This document shows, piece by piece, positions 18,719-27,822 of a DNA stretch of 64,000 nt (positions are counted from its first letter, which is position 1; each line of letters begins with the position of its first letter). The notes under the pieces were generated by a model. That model was not told the origin of the DNA and did not search any database. It saw nothing but the letters and a program-made list of their open reading frames with translations. This stretch comes from Polynucleobacter necessarius (GTDB lineage: Bacteria; Pseudomonadota; Gammaproteobacteria; Burkholderiales; Burkholderiaceae): positions 1,732,309 through 1,796,308 of the forward strand of contig LT606947.1 of the NCBI GenBank assembly GCA_900095165.1, given 5' to 3'. The position numbers and the translations under genes were made by a program.

Positions 18719-19912
18719 ATGTTGAATTGGGAAGAAGAAGTTGCCCCAGCACTAGCGAAAGCTGGTCTGGCACCGCAACCAGTAGCAGCGGAAACCCAGC
18801 GTCCGCAACCAGATCAAGTTGCAATTGCCGCCCCTCAAAATGTTGCACCTGCACCTGCACCTGTGCAAGCTGTTTCATTGGCTGGTGGCGCAGCATTGCG
18901 TGTCAATGCTGCCGATAAGCGCGTGATTAATGCCAAGACTGACGTAAACCAGTTGGTTCCATTTAAATATAAGTGGGCTTGGAAGAAATATTTGGCTGGT
19001 TGTGCAAACCATTGGATGCCGCAAGAGATCAATATGAATCGCGATATCGCGCTTTGGAAAGATCCTAATGGCTTAACTGAAGATGAGCGTCGCATCATTA
19101 AGCGCAATCTCGGTTTCTTCACAACGGCAGATTCTTTGGCGGCAAACAACATTGTTTTGGGCACTTATCGTCATATTACCGCCCCAGAATGCCGTCAATA
19201 TCTATTGCGCCAGGCATTTGAAGAAGCAATTCATACTCACGCGTACCAATATATTGTGGAATCTTTGGGCTTAGACCAGAGCGAAATCTTTAATGCTTAT
19301 AACGAAATCGAGTCAATTCGCGCTAAAGATGAATTCTTAATTCCTTATATTGATGTGTTGACTAACCCAAATTTCAAAACTGGGACATTGGAAGCTGACC
19401 AAACATTGCTGCGATCATTGATCGTTTTTGCTTGCGTGATGGAAGGTTTGTTCTTTTATGTTGGTTTTACGCAAATACTTGCAATGGGTCGTCAAAACAA
19501 AATGACGGGTGCTGCTGAGCAGTATCAATACATCCTGCGCGATGAGTCTATGCACTGCAATTTTGGTATTGATTTAATTAATCAAATCAAGCTGGAGAAC
19601 CCGCAGTTATGGACTTCTGCGTTCAAAGACGAGGTCAAATCTATCTTCAAAAAAGCGGTTGAATTAGAGTACTGTTATGCAGAGGATACGATGCCTCGCG
19701 GAGTGCTCGGATTGAACGCGCCGATGTTCAAAGAGTACCTAAGATACATCTGTAATCGCAGATGTTTGCAAATAGGACTTGACGCAATGTTCCCAAATGA
19801 AGAGAATCCATTCCCATGGATGTCAGAAATGATTGATCTGAAAAAAGAGAGAAACTTTTTTGAGACACGCGTTATTGAGTATCAAACTGGCGGTGCGCTA
19901 AGTTGGGAATAA
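18719..19912 (+). CDS. nrdB: Ribonucleoside-diphosphate reductase, class Ia beta subunit
   Basis: 397 residues; carries the diiron-tyrosyl radical cofactor for NrdA. Residues 1-70 are Ala/Pro/Gln-rich linker-like sequence, not part of the catalytic fold. The ferritin-like domain follows with ligands in [28 protein letters not shown] (Glu and His plus the radical Tyr region) and [18 protein letters not shown] (Glu and His). The C-terminal tail ends TGGALSWE, acidic/aromatic as needed for docking on NrdA. AGGAGA upstream of ATG 18719. Shares the NrdR-controlled transcript with nrdA. Confidence 0.97.
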   Translation: MLNWEEEVAPALAKAGLAPQPVAAETQRPQPDQVAIAAPQNVAPAPAPVQAVSLAGGAALRVNAADKRVINAKTDVNQLVPFKYKWAWKKYLAGCANHWMPQEINMNRDIALWKDPNGLTEDERRIIKRNLGFFTTADSLAANNIVLGTYRHITAPECRQYLLRQAFEEAIHTHAYQYIVESLGLDQSEIFNAYNEIESIRAKDEFLIPYIDVLTNPNFKTGTLEADQTLLRSLIVFACVMEGLFFYVGFTQILAMGRQNKMTGAAEQYQYILRDESMHCNFGIDLINQIKLENPQLWTSAFKDEVKSIFKKAVELEYCYAEDTMPRGVLGLNAPMFKEYLRYICNRRCLQIGLDAMFPNEENPFPWMSEMIDLKKERNFFETRVIEYQTGGALSWE

Positions 19913-20245
19913 GTAGTTAATTAAAAAGCGCATGGCCGGCTAAATAGGAGATTAGACGGTTGGATAGTTTTAAAAGTCAGCAAAACCAGACTCAAATCCG
20001 AAAACCCTTATTCAATGGTATCTGGGCTATTCTCTCTATTTTTTCCAACAAATTTAAGAAGCCGTTGTCCTTTGGGGCCACGGCTTTTTTTCAGGATTCA
20101 TTAGCGTGCAGCACTTAGCATCAAGCCGCGCGCCGATGAATGGCTCGCTCGTCGGCTCCAATCGGTTGCAAAACCAGGCGGAAATGAATGGTCGGGTCTT
20201 CTTAATCGGTAGTTTGTACTAATCCTCACGTGAAGGAGCATTGCT
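19913..20245. other. Intergenic stretch between nrdB and the histone-like gene
   Basis: 333 bp with a terminator (20060-20091) and no recognised gene. A 52-codon open frame starts at TTG 19960, 9 bases after an AGGAG, and runs to TAG 20118; it crosses the terminator and its product resembles nothing I know, so it is not called. The last 150 bp should contain the promoter of the histone-like gene; a ribosome site (AAGGAG, near 20233) lies before its ATG. Confidence 0.6.
20060..20091 (+). terminator. Probable terminator of nrdAB
   Basis: Six-bp stem AGCCGT/ACGGCT (20060-20065, 20080-20085) around a 14-base loop that can pair further internally (GGCC-type), followed by a run of seven T. It lies 147 bp after the nrdB stop. 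Confidence 0.7.
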
Positions 20246-20455
20246 ATGGCAATCGCCAAGAAAAAAGTTGCTGCAAAGAAACCAGCTGCAAAGAAAAAAG
20301 TAGCTGCTAAAAAAGTAGCTCGTAAAGTAGCTGCTAAAAAAGTAGCTCGTAAAGTAGCTGCTAAGAAGCCTGCTGCTAAAAAAGTAGCTCGTAAAGTAGC
20401 TGCTAAGAAGCCTGCTGCTAAAAAAGTAGCTCGTAAAGTAGCAAAAAAAAAGTAA
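20246..20455 (+). CDS. Histone H1-like Lys/Ala-rich DNA-binding protein, shortened by a frameshift
   Basis: 69 residues, nearly all Lys, Ala, Val, Arg and Pro (MAIAKKKVAAKKPAAKKK and repeats of KVARKVAAKKPAAK). Proteins of this kind (histone H1-like, common in Burkholderiales) coat DNA non-specifically through their basic tails. The frame ends at TAA 20453-20455 directly after an A9 tract (20443-20451). With ten A the frame would run on through a further 41 codons ending in the conserved-looking tail LNPAAAWPFPTGTRP (stop 20575-20577). The basic part is intact, so the short form may still bind DNA. Confidence 0.82.
   Translation: MAIAKKKVAAKKPAAKKKVAAKKVARKVAAKKVARKVAAKKPAAKKVARKVAAKKPAAKKVARKVAKKK
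20315..20442 (+). repeat. Tandem repeat inside the histone-like gene
   Basis: The unit beginning GTAGCTCGTAAAGTAGCTGC recurs at 20315, 20342, 20384 and 20426, i.e. with periods of 27, 42 and 42 bp, all multiples of three. The copies are nearly identical at DNA level, so repeat number could change easily and vary the length of the basic tail. Confidence 0.85.
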
Positions 20456-20577
20456 GTAAGCCTGCTGCGAAGAAAGCGGGCAAAGCTGTAAAAAAGCCCG
20501 TGGCTAAAAAAACTGCCGCTTCAACAACGTTGAATCCTGCTGCTGCTTGGCCCTTCCCAACTGGCACACGCCCATAA
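20456..20577 (+). pseudogene. Displaced C-terminal part of the histone H1-like gene
   Basis: Read one frame away from the upstream gene, this stretch encodes KPAAKKAGKAVKKPVAKKTA followed by the tail LNPAAAWPFPTGTRP and TAA. The same composition and direct continuity show it belonged to the histone-like protein. It would be translated only if one base is gained in the A9 tract, for example by polymerase slippage. Confidence 0.8.
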
Positions 20578-20603
20578 GCCCTGCTTGTAGACGTGTGAAG
20601 TTC

Positions 20604-20631
20604 AAAGGGATCTCATAAGAGATCCCTTTTT
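20604..20631 (+). terminator. Rho-independent terminator after the histone-like gene
   Basis: Perfect 11-bp stem AAAGGGATCTC/GAGATCCCTTT (20604-20614, 20619-20629) with a 4-base loop and T residues after it. The A-rich left arm means it may also serve the convergent kinase gene ending at 20658. Confidence 0.92.
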
Positions 20632-20657
20632 ATTGCCACTTCCAAGAATTATTGGTT

Positions 20658-21617
20658 TTAGAGGACAAATCCAAACGCTGATTTGAATTGAGTGGCGATT
20701 TCATCTTTGCTCATTTGATGATTTTGTGGTCCCTGGTGGGTAATTTTGATTGAGCCCATTAAGCTGGCTAATCGGCCAGTAGTTTCCCAGTCCATGCCAT
20801 TTTCTAATCCAAACAGCAAGCCGCCCCGGAATGCGTCACCGCAACCAGTTGGATCAACCACTTTTGCTGCTGGTACCGGTGGAATGGCAATGCATTTACC
20901 TTCAAAGTAGATATCTGCGCCTTCAGCACTCTTAGTTACGATCAAGGCTTTCACTCTTTCAGCTACTTTTGCCAAGCTCAGACCTGTTCTTTGGGAAAGC
21001 ATTTCGCCTTCATAGTCATTTACGGCGAGATAACTCGCAATATCTACGAGCTCTAGGAGTTCTGGACCATTGAACATAGGTAAGCCCTGTCCCGGATCAA
21101 ATACAAATGGAATGCCTGCTTCAGCTAGTTGATGGCAGTGCTCCCACATTCCTTGACGACCATCTGGGGCGACGATGCCAAACTTTGCCGCACCTTTAGC
21201 ATTCTTGCTGCGTTCGGCAACTACGGTAGAGACTTGGTTTAGATGAGATTCGCCCATTGCGCCAGGATGAAAAGCGGTAATTTGATTATTGGCTTGATCG
21301 GTAGTGATCATCGCCTGAGCCGTGAATGCTTGTTCAATTTGACGAATATGCGTTGGATCAATCTTGAGTTGTTTGAGGCGATCAAGGTACGGGGCTGCAT
21401 CACCGCCTACCGTTGCCATGATGATGGGGTCGCCACCAAGTAGGCTCAGGTTGTAGGCAATATTGCTTGCGCAGCCACCGAATTCACGACGCATTGTAGG
21501 GACGAGGAAGGCAACGTTGAGGATGTGAATTTGCTCTGGCAGGATTTGATCGGCAAATTTGCCTTCAAAGTTCATGATGGTGTCGTAAGCGATGGAACCG
21601 CAGATCAAGCTGGCCAT
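20658..21617 (-). CDS. PfkB-family kinase, adenosine-kinase-like
   Basis: 319 residues of the ribokinase/PfkB family. MASLICGSIAYDTIMNFEGK, REFGGCASNIAYNLSLLGG (substrate-binding Gly-Gly and Asn) and the signature VDPTGCGDAFRGGLLFGLENG with catalytic Asp near residue 260 are all present and intact. The overall form (NIAYNL, FDPGQGLPMF) resembles the bacterial adenosine kinase-like branch, but sugar specificity cannot be settled from sequence alone. It is the last gene of the minus-strand run prmA-kinase, 57 bp after the PrmA fusion gene. Confidence 0.82.
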   Translation of the reverse strand: MASLICGSIAYDTIMNFEGKFADQILPEQIHILNVAFLVPTMRREFGGCASNIAYNLSLLGGDPIIMATVGGDAAPYLDRLKQLKIDPTHIRQIEQAFTAQAMITTDQANNQITAFHPGAMGESHLNQVSTVVAERSKNAKGAAKFGIVAPDGRQGMWEHCHQLAEAGIPFVFDPGQGLPMFNGPELLELVDIASYLAVNDYEGEMLSQRTGLSLAKVAERVKALIVTKSAEGADIYFEGKCIAIPPVPAAKVVDPTGCGDAFRGGLLFGLENGMDWETTGRLASLMGSIKITHQGPQNHQMSKDEIATQFKSAFGFVL

Positions 21618-21674
21618 AAATAATTACTTTCTAATAAAAATCAATTGGAATAAGTGTGAATTAGAGTTTGCAAT

Positions 21675-23222
21675 CTATTTTTCATGGTAAAAAATTCTGA
21701 CGCGATAGCCGGCAGCATTTTGTGGGAGGGAAATTGGCAAAGCGGACGAAAATATTTCACCGGAAGGAGCGCCATGACGCAAAAAATCCGGATGCGACTC
21801 TTGCCAAGCGGTTGGTAACCACTCTTGTGGTGAAAATTGAATCGTTTTAATCCCCGATTCCTCTGCATCAGTAAGAGAAATTTCTAAATTTGTGAATAAA
21901 ACCGGCATTGCAAGACGATTTTGTATTTCGACTTGCAGCACTGATTGATTTGAAGCGTTTTTAAGGCTCTCTCGCGCATTTTCAGGTGAAATGGTAACCG
22001 AAGTTATTTTCCAAGCAGCAAAATCGCTTACAGAGCGATTTACGCACCCTAGTGCACGACACAATTGCTCATCAAACTTCTGTAAAAGAGAAAAGCTACT
22101 TGTTGCAATCGCAGAAGAGCTGCCATCCACACGTGTTGCTAGTGTTGGCAGTAGAGAGTTTCTAAAAAGATGCTCGCCAAAAATAATGAGCAAGAGGAAA
22201 AAAGCACTAAAAAGGATTAATTTAGGACTTTTTTTTTGAGCCGGCACCGAAGTGTCTATGTTTTTGGCGTTCACGCTCGCTTTGTAAGCTTGTTCAGGTA
22301 GCGTGCCGTGCAAACAGACCCAGCCTTCACTTTCTTTCCAAACGGAAAGAGTTAGCCACTGACTATAAGTTGCAATAACTTCCTCTGCTTGGCGAGCAAG
22401 AACGCCTGAGAGAACAATTTCCCCCCCTGGGCGCATCTTATTTACCAATGCAGGCGCTAAAACTTGTAGTGGATTAGCCAAAATGTTGGCCATCACGATG
22501 TCGTATTTAGTTTCTGCGGCGAGTTCTGGCGCATTTTCGTTGGGCAGAACAAAGCTAATGATCGTATGGTTGATTTCTGCATTGCTGCGAGCTGCAACCA
22601 TGGCTTGTGGATCGATATCAGTACCTACAACTGGTTTACACCCCAGTTTCGCAGCGGCAATAGCTAGAATTCCAGATCCACAACCGTAATCGAGCAAACT
22701 TTGATTCGAAAGATGTGTATTTTGTTCGAGCCAAAGTAAGCAAAGGTGCGTAGTGGGGTGGCTGCCAGTGCCAAATGCCAAACCCGGATCTGCCGCTAAG
22801 CAAATTGCATTCGGGTCAGTGGGCGCTTCATGCCAAGAAGGTACTACCCAAATACGCTCACCAATTTGAATTGGGGCGAATTGACTTTGCGTTAGGCGAA
22901 CCCAGTCTTGTTCTTCGACAATCTTTTCTTGCGGGGCTGGAAGATTGAATCCCGCTTCTTTGAGTGAGGCGAGTAGTTCATGGATGAAGTTCACCGCATC
23001 CGAATCATCAATCTCTGGATTAAAGAGCGCAGTTACCGAAGAACGATCCCAGGCCTGCACTTCAGGTGAGAGTCCTGGCTCGCCATAAAGTGGGTTTTCA
23101 TCGTAACCACCTGCAGCATCATCTTCAACAGTGACGGAGAGTGCGCCCACTTCCAGTAGGACATCACCCAAAGGCTCTGCGATCTCTGCTGGGACCGTGA
23201 AAACAAGTTCACGATAGGACAT
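21675..23222 (-). CDS. prmA: Ribosomal protein L11 methyltransferase PrmA fused to a DUF3426 membrane protein
   Basis: 515 residues in one frame. Residues 1-306 are a full PrmA, which trimethylates ribosomal protein L11: N-terminal L11-binding domain (MSYRELVFTVPAE...), GTGSHPTTHLCL at 151-162, SAM motif DYGCGSG at 178-184, NILANPL at 246-252, end of fold at GWVCLHG near 306. A linker (307-334), a membrane segment (LILFSAFFLLLIIFG, 335-349) and a DUF3426-type domain follow (WKITSVTISPE, LQVEIQNRLAMPVLFTNLEISLTD, QEWLP). In other betaproteobacteria a separate gene after prmA encodes a zinc ribbon, a membrane segment and DUF3426; here the prmA stop and the zinc ribbon are missing, which suggests an in-frame deletion joined the two. 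Confidence 0.88.
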   Translation of the reverse strand: MSYRELVFTVPAEIAEPLGDVLLEVGALSVTVEDDAAGGYDENPLYGEPGLSPEVQAWDRSSVTALFNPEIDDSDAVNFIHELLASLKEAGFNLPAPQEKIVEEQDWVRLTQSQFAPIQIGERIWVVPSWHEAPTDPNAICLAADPGLAFGTGSHPTTHLCLLWLEQNTHLSNQSLLDYGCGSGILAIAAAKLGCKPVVGTDIDPQAMVAARSNAEINHTIISFVLPNENAPELAAETKYDIVMANILANPLQVLAPALVNKMRPGGEIVLSGVLARQAEEVIATYSQWLTLSVWKESEGWVCLHGTLPEQAYKASVNAKNIDTSVPAQKKSPKLILFSAFFLLLIIFGEHLFRNSLLPTLATRVDGSSSAIATSSFSLLQKFDEQLCRALGCVNRSVSDFAAWKITSVTISPENARESLKNASNQSVLQVEIQNRLAMPVLFTNLEISLTDAEESGIKTIQFSPQEWLPTAWQESHPDFLRHGAPSGEIFSSALPISLPQNAAGYRVRIFYHEK

Positions 23223-23249
23223 GCTTACTCCAAATCGGCATCAATTGAC

Positions 23250-24620
23250 CTAAGACTTCGGGTTGCCGCGACTTGCGGCTTGCTCTTCGAGGCGATGCTC
23301 CAGATAGTGAATGCTAGTTCCGCCTTCCATGAAATTCGGATCCAGCATTAGCTCGCGATGTAGCGGCACATTGGTTGTAATGCCGTCAATCACCATTTCA
23401 GAAAGTGCAATTTGCATGCGACGAATCGCTTGTTCGCGAGTATTGCCGTAAGAAATCAACTTGCCGATCATCGAATCGTAATTGGATGGCACAACATAAC
23501 CGCTATATGCATGTGAGTCGACACGAATTCCAGGACCGCCTGGCATGTGGAACGAACCAATTTTGCCTGGGCTCGGTGTGAACTTAAACGGATCTTCTGC
23601 ATTCAGACGACATTCAATGGCGTGACCACGGAAAACAATGTCTTTCTGGCGATAACTGAGTTTTAAGCCTGCAGCAATACGAATTTGTTCTTGAACAATA
23701 TCAACACCAGTAATCATTTCGGTGACTGGGTGCTCTACTTGAACGCGGGTATTCATCTCAATAAAGAAGAATTCACCGTCTTCATACAAGAACTCGAAAG
23801 TGCCAGCGCCACGGTAATCAATTTTTCTACAGGCTTCTGCACAGCGTTCACAAATCTTCGCAATCAAGCGACGATCAATGCCTAGTGCTGGAGCTTCTTC
23901 AATCACTTTTTGGTGGCGACGTTGCATTGAGCAATCACGCTCGCCCAACCAAATAGCATTGCCATGGGTATCGGCCAAAATCTGAATCTCTACGTGACGA
24001 GGCTTTTCTAAAAACTTCTCCATATAGACTTCTGGGTTGCCAAAAGCGCGACCAGCTTCTTCTTTGGTCATATTGACCGCATTCAGAAGGGCGGCTTCGG
24101 TGTGTACTATACGCATACCGCGACCACCACCACCAGCAGCAGCTTTAATGATGACTGGATAGCCAACACGCTTTGCTGTAGTGATAATTTCTTTTGGGTT
24201 GTCAGGCAGCGCACCTTCAGATCCGGGAACGCAAGGTACACCCGCTTTAATCATGGCGCGCTTGGCCGAAACCTTATCGCCCATCAGTCGGATTGAAGCA
24301 GCAGTTGGACCAATAAATGCAAAGCCCGATTTTTCAACACGTTCAGCAAAGTCTGCATTTTCAGAGAGAAAGCCATAGCCTGGATGGATCGCTTCAGCAT
24401 CAGTCACTTCCGCCGCCGAAATAATGGCAGGCATATTGAGGTAGCTGAGTGGTGATGGAGCAGGTCCAATGCAGACCGCTTCATCTGCGAGCTTCACATA
24501 TTTAGCTTCTTTGTCTGCAGTTGAATAGATCACCACAGTTTTAATTCCCAACTCGCGACATGCGCGTTGGATACGGAGAGCAATTTCTCCGCGATTGGCA
24601 ATCAGAATCTTATCGAACAT
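23250..24620 (-). CDS. accC: Acetyl-CoA carboxylase, biotin carboxylase subunit
   Basis: 456 residues; carboxylates the biotin on AccB using ATP and bicarbonate, the first step of fatty-acid synthesis. [20 protein letters not shown] opens the biotin carboxylase N-domain; [12 protein letters not shown] near residue 160 is the ATP-grasp glycine loop; [16 protein letters not shown] and [16 protein letters not shown] carry catalytic residues. The C-terminal domain is complete. It lies 52 bp after accB in the order aroQ-accB-accC-prmA. Confidence 0.97.
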   Translation of the reverse strand: MFDKILIANRGEIALRIQRACRELGIKTVVIYSTADKEAKYVKLADEAVCIGPAPSPLSYLNMPAIISAAEVTDAEAIHPGYGFLSENADFAERVEKSGFAFIGPTAASIRLMGDKVSAKRAMIKAGVPCVPGSEGALPDNPKEIITTAKRVGYPVIIKAAAGGGGRGMRIVHTEAALLNAVNMTKEEAGRAFGNPEVYMEKFLEKPRHVEIQILADTHGNAIWLGERDCSMQRRHQKVIEEAPALGIDRRLIAKICERCAEACRKIDYRGAGTFEFLYEDGEFFFIEMNTRVQVEHPVTEMITGVDIVQEQIRIAAGLKLSYRQKDIVFRGHAIECRLNAEDPFKFTPSPGKIGSFHMPGGPGIRVDSHAYSGYVVPSNYDSMIGKLISYGNTREQAIRRMQIALSEMVIDGITTNVPLHRELMLDPNFMEGGTSIHYLEHRLEEQAASRGNPKS

Positions 24621-24672
24621 ATCGGCTCTGAGTTAAGTAACGGTGGATTGGAATGGATCTAATAGAGATCTA

Positions 24673-25125
24673 TTAAGCAATGATGAACAGCGGCTGATCA
24701 AATTCAACGCCTTGGCCGTTCTCACACAGAATTTGCTTAATGACACCAGCCTGTTCGGATTCGATCTCATTAAGGAGCTTCATCGCTTCAATAATGCACA
24801 GGGTTTGACCCACTTTGACTGTATCGCCAACTTTGACAAAGTCTGGAGACTCAGGATTTGGAGCACGATAGAAGGTTCCCACCATTGGTGAGCGAGCCAC
24901 AAAACCAGTTTCAGCAGGCGCTTCTTCAGCAGCTGGTGCGGCAACAGCGGGCGCAGCTTGCATTGCCTGAACCGGTGCTGGATTGGCGTAAACCACTTGA
25001 CCGGCAGGAGCTGGAGACCCAGCATTCACAATGCGAACACGATCTTCACCTTCATTCACTTCTAATTCCGAAATTCCTGATTCAGAAACGAGGTCGATTA
25101 GGGTTTTTAGTTTTCTCAAGTCCAT
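24673..25125 (-). CDS. accB: Acetyl-CoA carboxylase, biotin carboxyl carrier protein
   Basis: 150 residues: an N-terminal segment MDLRKLKTLIDLVSESGISE, an Ala/Pro-rich linker (about 40-72) and a C-terminal biotinyl domain from ARSPMVGTFYRAP. The biotinylated Lys is in EAMKLLNEIE near residue 116. The TFYRAPNPESPDF 'thumb' region is present. Co-transcribed with accC. Confidence 0.97.
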   Translation of the reverse strand: MDLRKLKTLIDLVSESGISELEVNEGEDRVRIVNAGSPAPAGQVVYANPAPVQAMQAAPAVAAPAAEEAPAETGFVARSPMVGTFYRAPNPESPDFVKVGDTVKVGQTLCIIEAMKLLNEIESEQAGVIKQILCENGQGVEFDQPLFIIA

Positions 25126-25161
25126 GGAAAGGCTTCCTCTCTTGTAATTCTTAATTAATCT

Positions 25162-25611
25162 TTATTTTTGTAAACGTGCAATTGCTGCTTGTAAGGCCAA
25201 TTCGTATCCAATTGCCCCTAATCCGCAGATCACGCCAGTGGCGATATCCGATAAATAGGAGTGTTTGCGGAATTCTTCACGCTGATGAATATTAGATAGG
25301 TGCACTTCCGTGAATGGGATAGCAACCCCAGCCAAGGCATCACGTAAGGCAACACTGGTATGGGTAAAAGCGCCTGGATTAATGATGATGAAATCCACAT
25401 CATCTTGTTTGGCTTTTTGAACTCGGTCAATCAGTTCGCCTTCATGATTACTTTGGAAGGTGGGTAGATCGACTGAGTGAGTCTTGGCAATTGCGCCAAG
25501 TTTTGTATGAATATCTTCCAGGGTGGTTTTACCGTAAACCTCTGGCTCACGAGTGCCTAGCAGATTGAGGTTTGGGCCTTGAATAACGAGAATTGAAGTA
25601 TTTTTCGACAT
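25162..25611 (-). CDS. aroQ: 3-dehydroquinate dehydratase, type II
   Basis: 149 residues; third step of the shikimate pathway. Type II marks are [16 protein letters not shown] (active-site loop with catalytic Arg and Tyr), [14 protein letters not shown], the substrate-binding [16 protein letters not shown], and [14 protein letters not shown]. Length is normal. It is the first gene of the minus-strand run aroQ-accB-accC-prmA-kinase, so the operon promoter should lie in the 25612-25861 gap. aroE is also in the window (31422). Confidence 0.96.
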   Translation of the reverse strand: MSKNTSILVIQGPNLNLLGTREPEVYGKTTLEDIHTKLGAIAKTHSVDLPTFQSNHEGELIDRVQKAKQDDVDFIIINPGAFTHTSVALRDALAGVAIPFTEVHLSNIHQREEFRKHSYLSDIATGVICGLGAIGYELALQAAIARLQK

Positions 25612-25861
25612 AAATCGATATTTTTAGAGGCAGTTAAGTTTAATTAAATTAATAAAGCATTTCTCTAAAACTGCTTATTTCATGAAGAATCCTCTTCACC
25701 AAGCACAGGGAAAGTATACCCCCAGAATATGATGGCAAGTCCAAAAAATAGGGGGTAAATTTGCTATTTTTTATGATTTTAAGAGCAGATATTGCAAAAT
25801 TTAGGTGCAAAATATCGCATTTTTGCCAACGCGATCACTAGTGAATAGTTCTTAAAGATTC
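25612..25861. other. AT-rich intergenic region upstream of aroQ-accBC
   Basis: 250 bp without a gene. On the minus strand a -10-like TATACT (25713-25718) lies about 95 bp upstream of the aroQ start and follows a GGGGG run; a weak -35 (GACTTG, 25736-25741) is 17 bp further. GCAAAAT occurs twice near 25794-25813 and GATATT pairs with AATATC around it, giving a weak hairpin that may end the TlpA-like transcript. No gene remnant was recognised. Confidence 0.35.
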
Positions 25862-26389
25862 TTATAAAGCTGATTTAATGGCTTTTCTGAGCTCTTCTTC
25901 GCTTATCTTCCCTAATTTTCTGCTAGTAGCTTTACCTTGAGCATTAATAACGATTGTGTAGGGAAGGGCGCCTTGACTGTTCCCCATTTGCTTGGATAGA
26001 TTGCTGCCCTCTAGTCCGCCAATTACGATGGGGTAAGAAACTGTGGTTTTTTCAAGGAATTCACGAATATTGGATGGTGAATCGATACCGATGCCGACAA
26101 ATAAGACATTTTGAGTTTTAAACTCTGCTTGTAATTTGTCTAAAGTCGACATTTCTTCGACGCAAGGAGGGCACCAAGAGGCCCAAAAGTTCATCACGAG
26201 GACTTTTCCTCGCCATTGTTCGGTATCAACCGATTGTCCGTCGGGTGTTTGCCATGGGTTGGCAAAAAAAGCTTTGATAGCGGGGTCACTTGCGAGATCT
26301 GTTTTGTAAATCCACTGCGAAGTGAGGGCTCCTGCAATAAGCGCTGCGAGACTAATTGCGATGATGCTAATCCACTGTCTTCGGTTCAT
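25862..26389 (-). CDS. TlpA-like thioredoxin-fold protein, membrane-anchored
   Basis: 175 residues. A single N-terminal membrane anchor (IIAISLAALIAGALTSQWIY, about 9-28) exports the rest to the periplasm. The redoxin domain has WRGKVLVMNFWASWCPPCVEEM with the active pair Cys-Pro-Pro-Cys near residues 72-75, LFVGIGIDSPSNIREFLEK and the cis-Pro loop GALPYTIVINAQGK. Such proteins reduce disulfides, often for cytochrome c maturation; the CcsA-like gene in the window could be a functional relative, but no direct link is visible. The gene is divergent from mpl (26 bp). Confidence 0.9.
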   Translation of the reverse strand: MNRRQWISIIAISLAALIAGALTSQWIYKTDLASDPAIKAFFANPWQTPDGQSVDTEQWRGKVLVMNFWASWCPPCVEEMSTLDKLQAEFKTQNVLFVGIGIDSPSNIREFLEKTTVSYPIVIGGLEGSNLSKQMGNSQGALPYTIVINAQGKATSRKLGKISEEELRKAIKSAL

Positions 26390-26415
26390 TGCTACTCCTT
26401 AGCTAAAATTCCCCA

Positions 26416-27822
26416 ATGCATATTCATATCTTGGGCATTTGCGGTACTTTCATGGGCGGCATTGCCGCAATCGCTCGGCAGGTCGGACATCGCGTAACTG
26501 GCTGTGATGCCAACGTGTATCCACCAATGAGTACTCAGCTTGAAGCCCAGGGCATTGAGCTCATCGAGGGATTCTCGCCCGATCAATTATTACAGTTTGA
26601 GACGATGCCGGATTTATTTGTAATCGGCAATGTTATTTCTCGAGGCAATCCGCTGATGGAAGCCATCCTCAGTCAAGGCCTTCCCTATACATCTGGACCA
26701 CAGTGGCTGGGCGAACAGGTTCTGTTTGGTCGACATGTCTTCGCTGTTGCTGGAACGCACGGTAAAACAACTACTTCTGCAATGCTGGCTTGGATTTTGG
26801 AATTCAATGATTACAAGCCTGGCTACTTGATTGGTGGAGTGCCATTGAATTTCACGGTATCTGCTCGTCTGGGTGAAAGCAAATACTTTGTGATCGAAGC
26901 GGATGAATACGACACGGCGTTTTTTGATAAGCGCAGTAAGTTTGTTCACTATCGTCCGCGCACTGCTTTATTAAATAATCTCGAGTTCGATCACGCCGAT
27001 ATCTTTGCTGATCTTGCTGCAATCGAAACGCAGTTTCATCATTTAGTGCGTACGGCACCGAGTAACGGTCTTGTTGTAGTTAATGGTGAAGAACCTGCTC
27101 TAGAGAGAGTCATCACACGAGGTGTTTGGGCACCTGTTGAAAGGTTTGGCCAAGATAAAAATAATGCCTGGTCTTTAATTTCTCAAGCAGCGGATGGCTT
27201 TATTGTTTTGCAGAATGGTGAAGAGCTTGCAACGGTTACCTGGGCTCCCGACTCCGGCGTGATGGGTCGACATAATCAGCTTAATGCATTAGCGGCGATT
27301 GCCTCAGCCAATCACATTGGTATTTCGCCGGCTGATGCAGCGCATGCACTTGCCGAGTTTAAGAATGTGAAACGTCGTTTAGAAACAATTGGTGTGGCAA
27401 ATGAAGTTACGGTCTACGATGATTTTGCACATCACCCCACAGCAATTATTACTACGGTAGATGGCTTGCGTCGCCGTGTAGGGCAGTCTCGAATTTTGGC
27501 AGTCTTGGAGCCGCGTTCTAATACGATGAAACTCGGAGTGATGAAGGCGCAACTACCGAACAGCTTAGAGGCGGCGGATAAGATTTTTGCTTATGGCGCT
27601 AGTGCTGGTAAAGATTCTTTAGGTTGGAATTTAAGCGAAGTCTTAGCCCCATTAAATGCAAAGAGTGACAATCGTGCTGCAGCCTTTGATGATCTATCTG
27701 CTTTGGTTAAGGCTGTTGCAAATGAAGCAAAGCCTGGTGATCACATTCTGGTGATGAGCAATGGCGGTTTTGGTGGCATCCATCAAAAAATATTGACTGC
27801 AATTCAAGAGAAAGAAAAGTAA
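26416..27822 (+). CDS. mpl: UDP-N-acetylmuramate:L-alanyl-gamma-D-glutamyl-meso-diaminopimelate ligase
   Basis: 468 residues of the Mur ligase family; re-attaches recycled tripeptide to UDP-MurNAc. The N-terminus [20 protein letters not shown] is typical of Mpl rather than MurC; the P-loop is [16 protein letters not shown] near residue 115, with [16 protein letters not shown] and the Mur C-domain segment [12 protein letters not shown] downstream. Together with the AmpD-type amidase in this window, cell-wall recycling appears retained. The stop overlaps the start of the SDR gene by 1 bp. Confidence 0.95.
   Translation: MHIHILGICGTFMGGIAAIARQVGHRVTGCDANVYPPMSTQLEAQGIELIEGFSPDQLLQFETMPDLFVIGNVISRGNPLMEAILSQGLPYTSGPQWLGEQVLFGRHVFAVAGTHGKTTTSAMLAWILEFNDYKPGYLIGGVPLNFTVSARLGESKYFVIEADEYDTAFFDKRSKFVHYRPRTALLNNLEFDHADIFADLAAIETQFHHLVRTAPSNGLVVVNGEEPALERVITRGVWAPVERFGQDKNNAWSLISQAADGFIVLQNGEELATVTWAPDSGVMGRHNQLNALAAIASANHIGISPADAAHALAEFKNVKRRLETIGVANEVTVYDDFAHHPTAIITTVDGLRRRVGQSRILAVLEPRSNTMKLGVMKAQLPNSLEAADKIFAYGASAGKDSLGWNLSEVLAPLNAKSDNRAAAFDDLSALVKAVANEAKPGDHILVMSNGGFGGIHQKILTAIQEKEK

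Noticed and set aside
20246-20577. Programmed ribosomal frameshift in the histone-like gene
   Set aside because: No downstream pseudoknot or internal Shine-Dalgarno stimulator is visible near the A9 tract; mutation or polymerase slippage explains it more simply, though this is not excluded.
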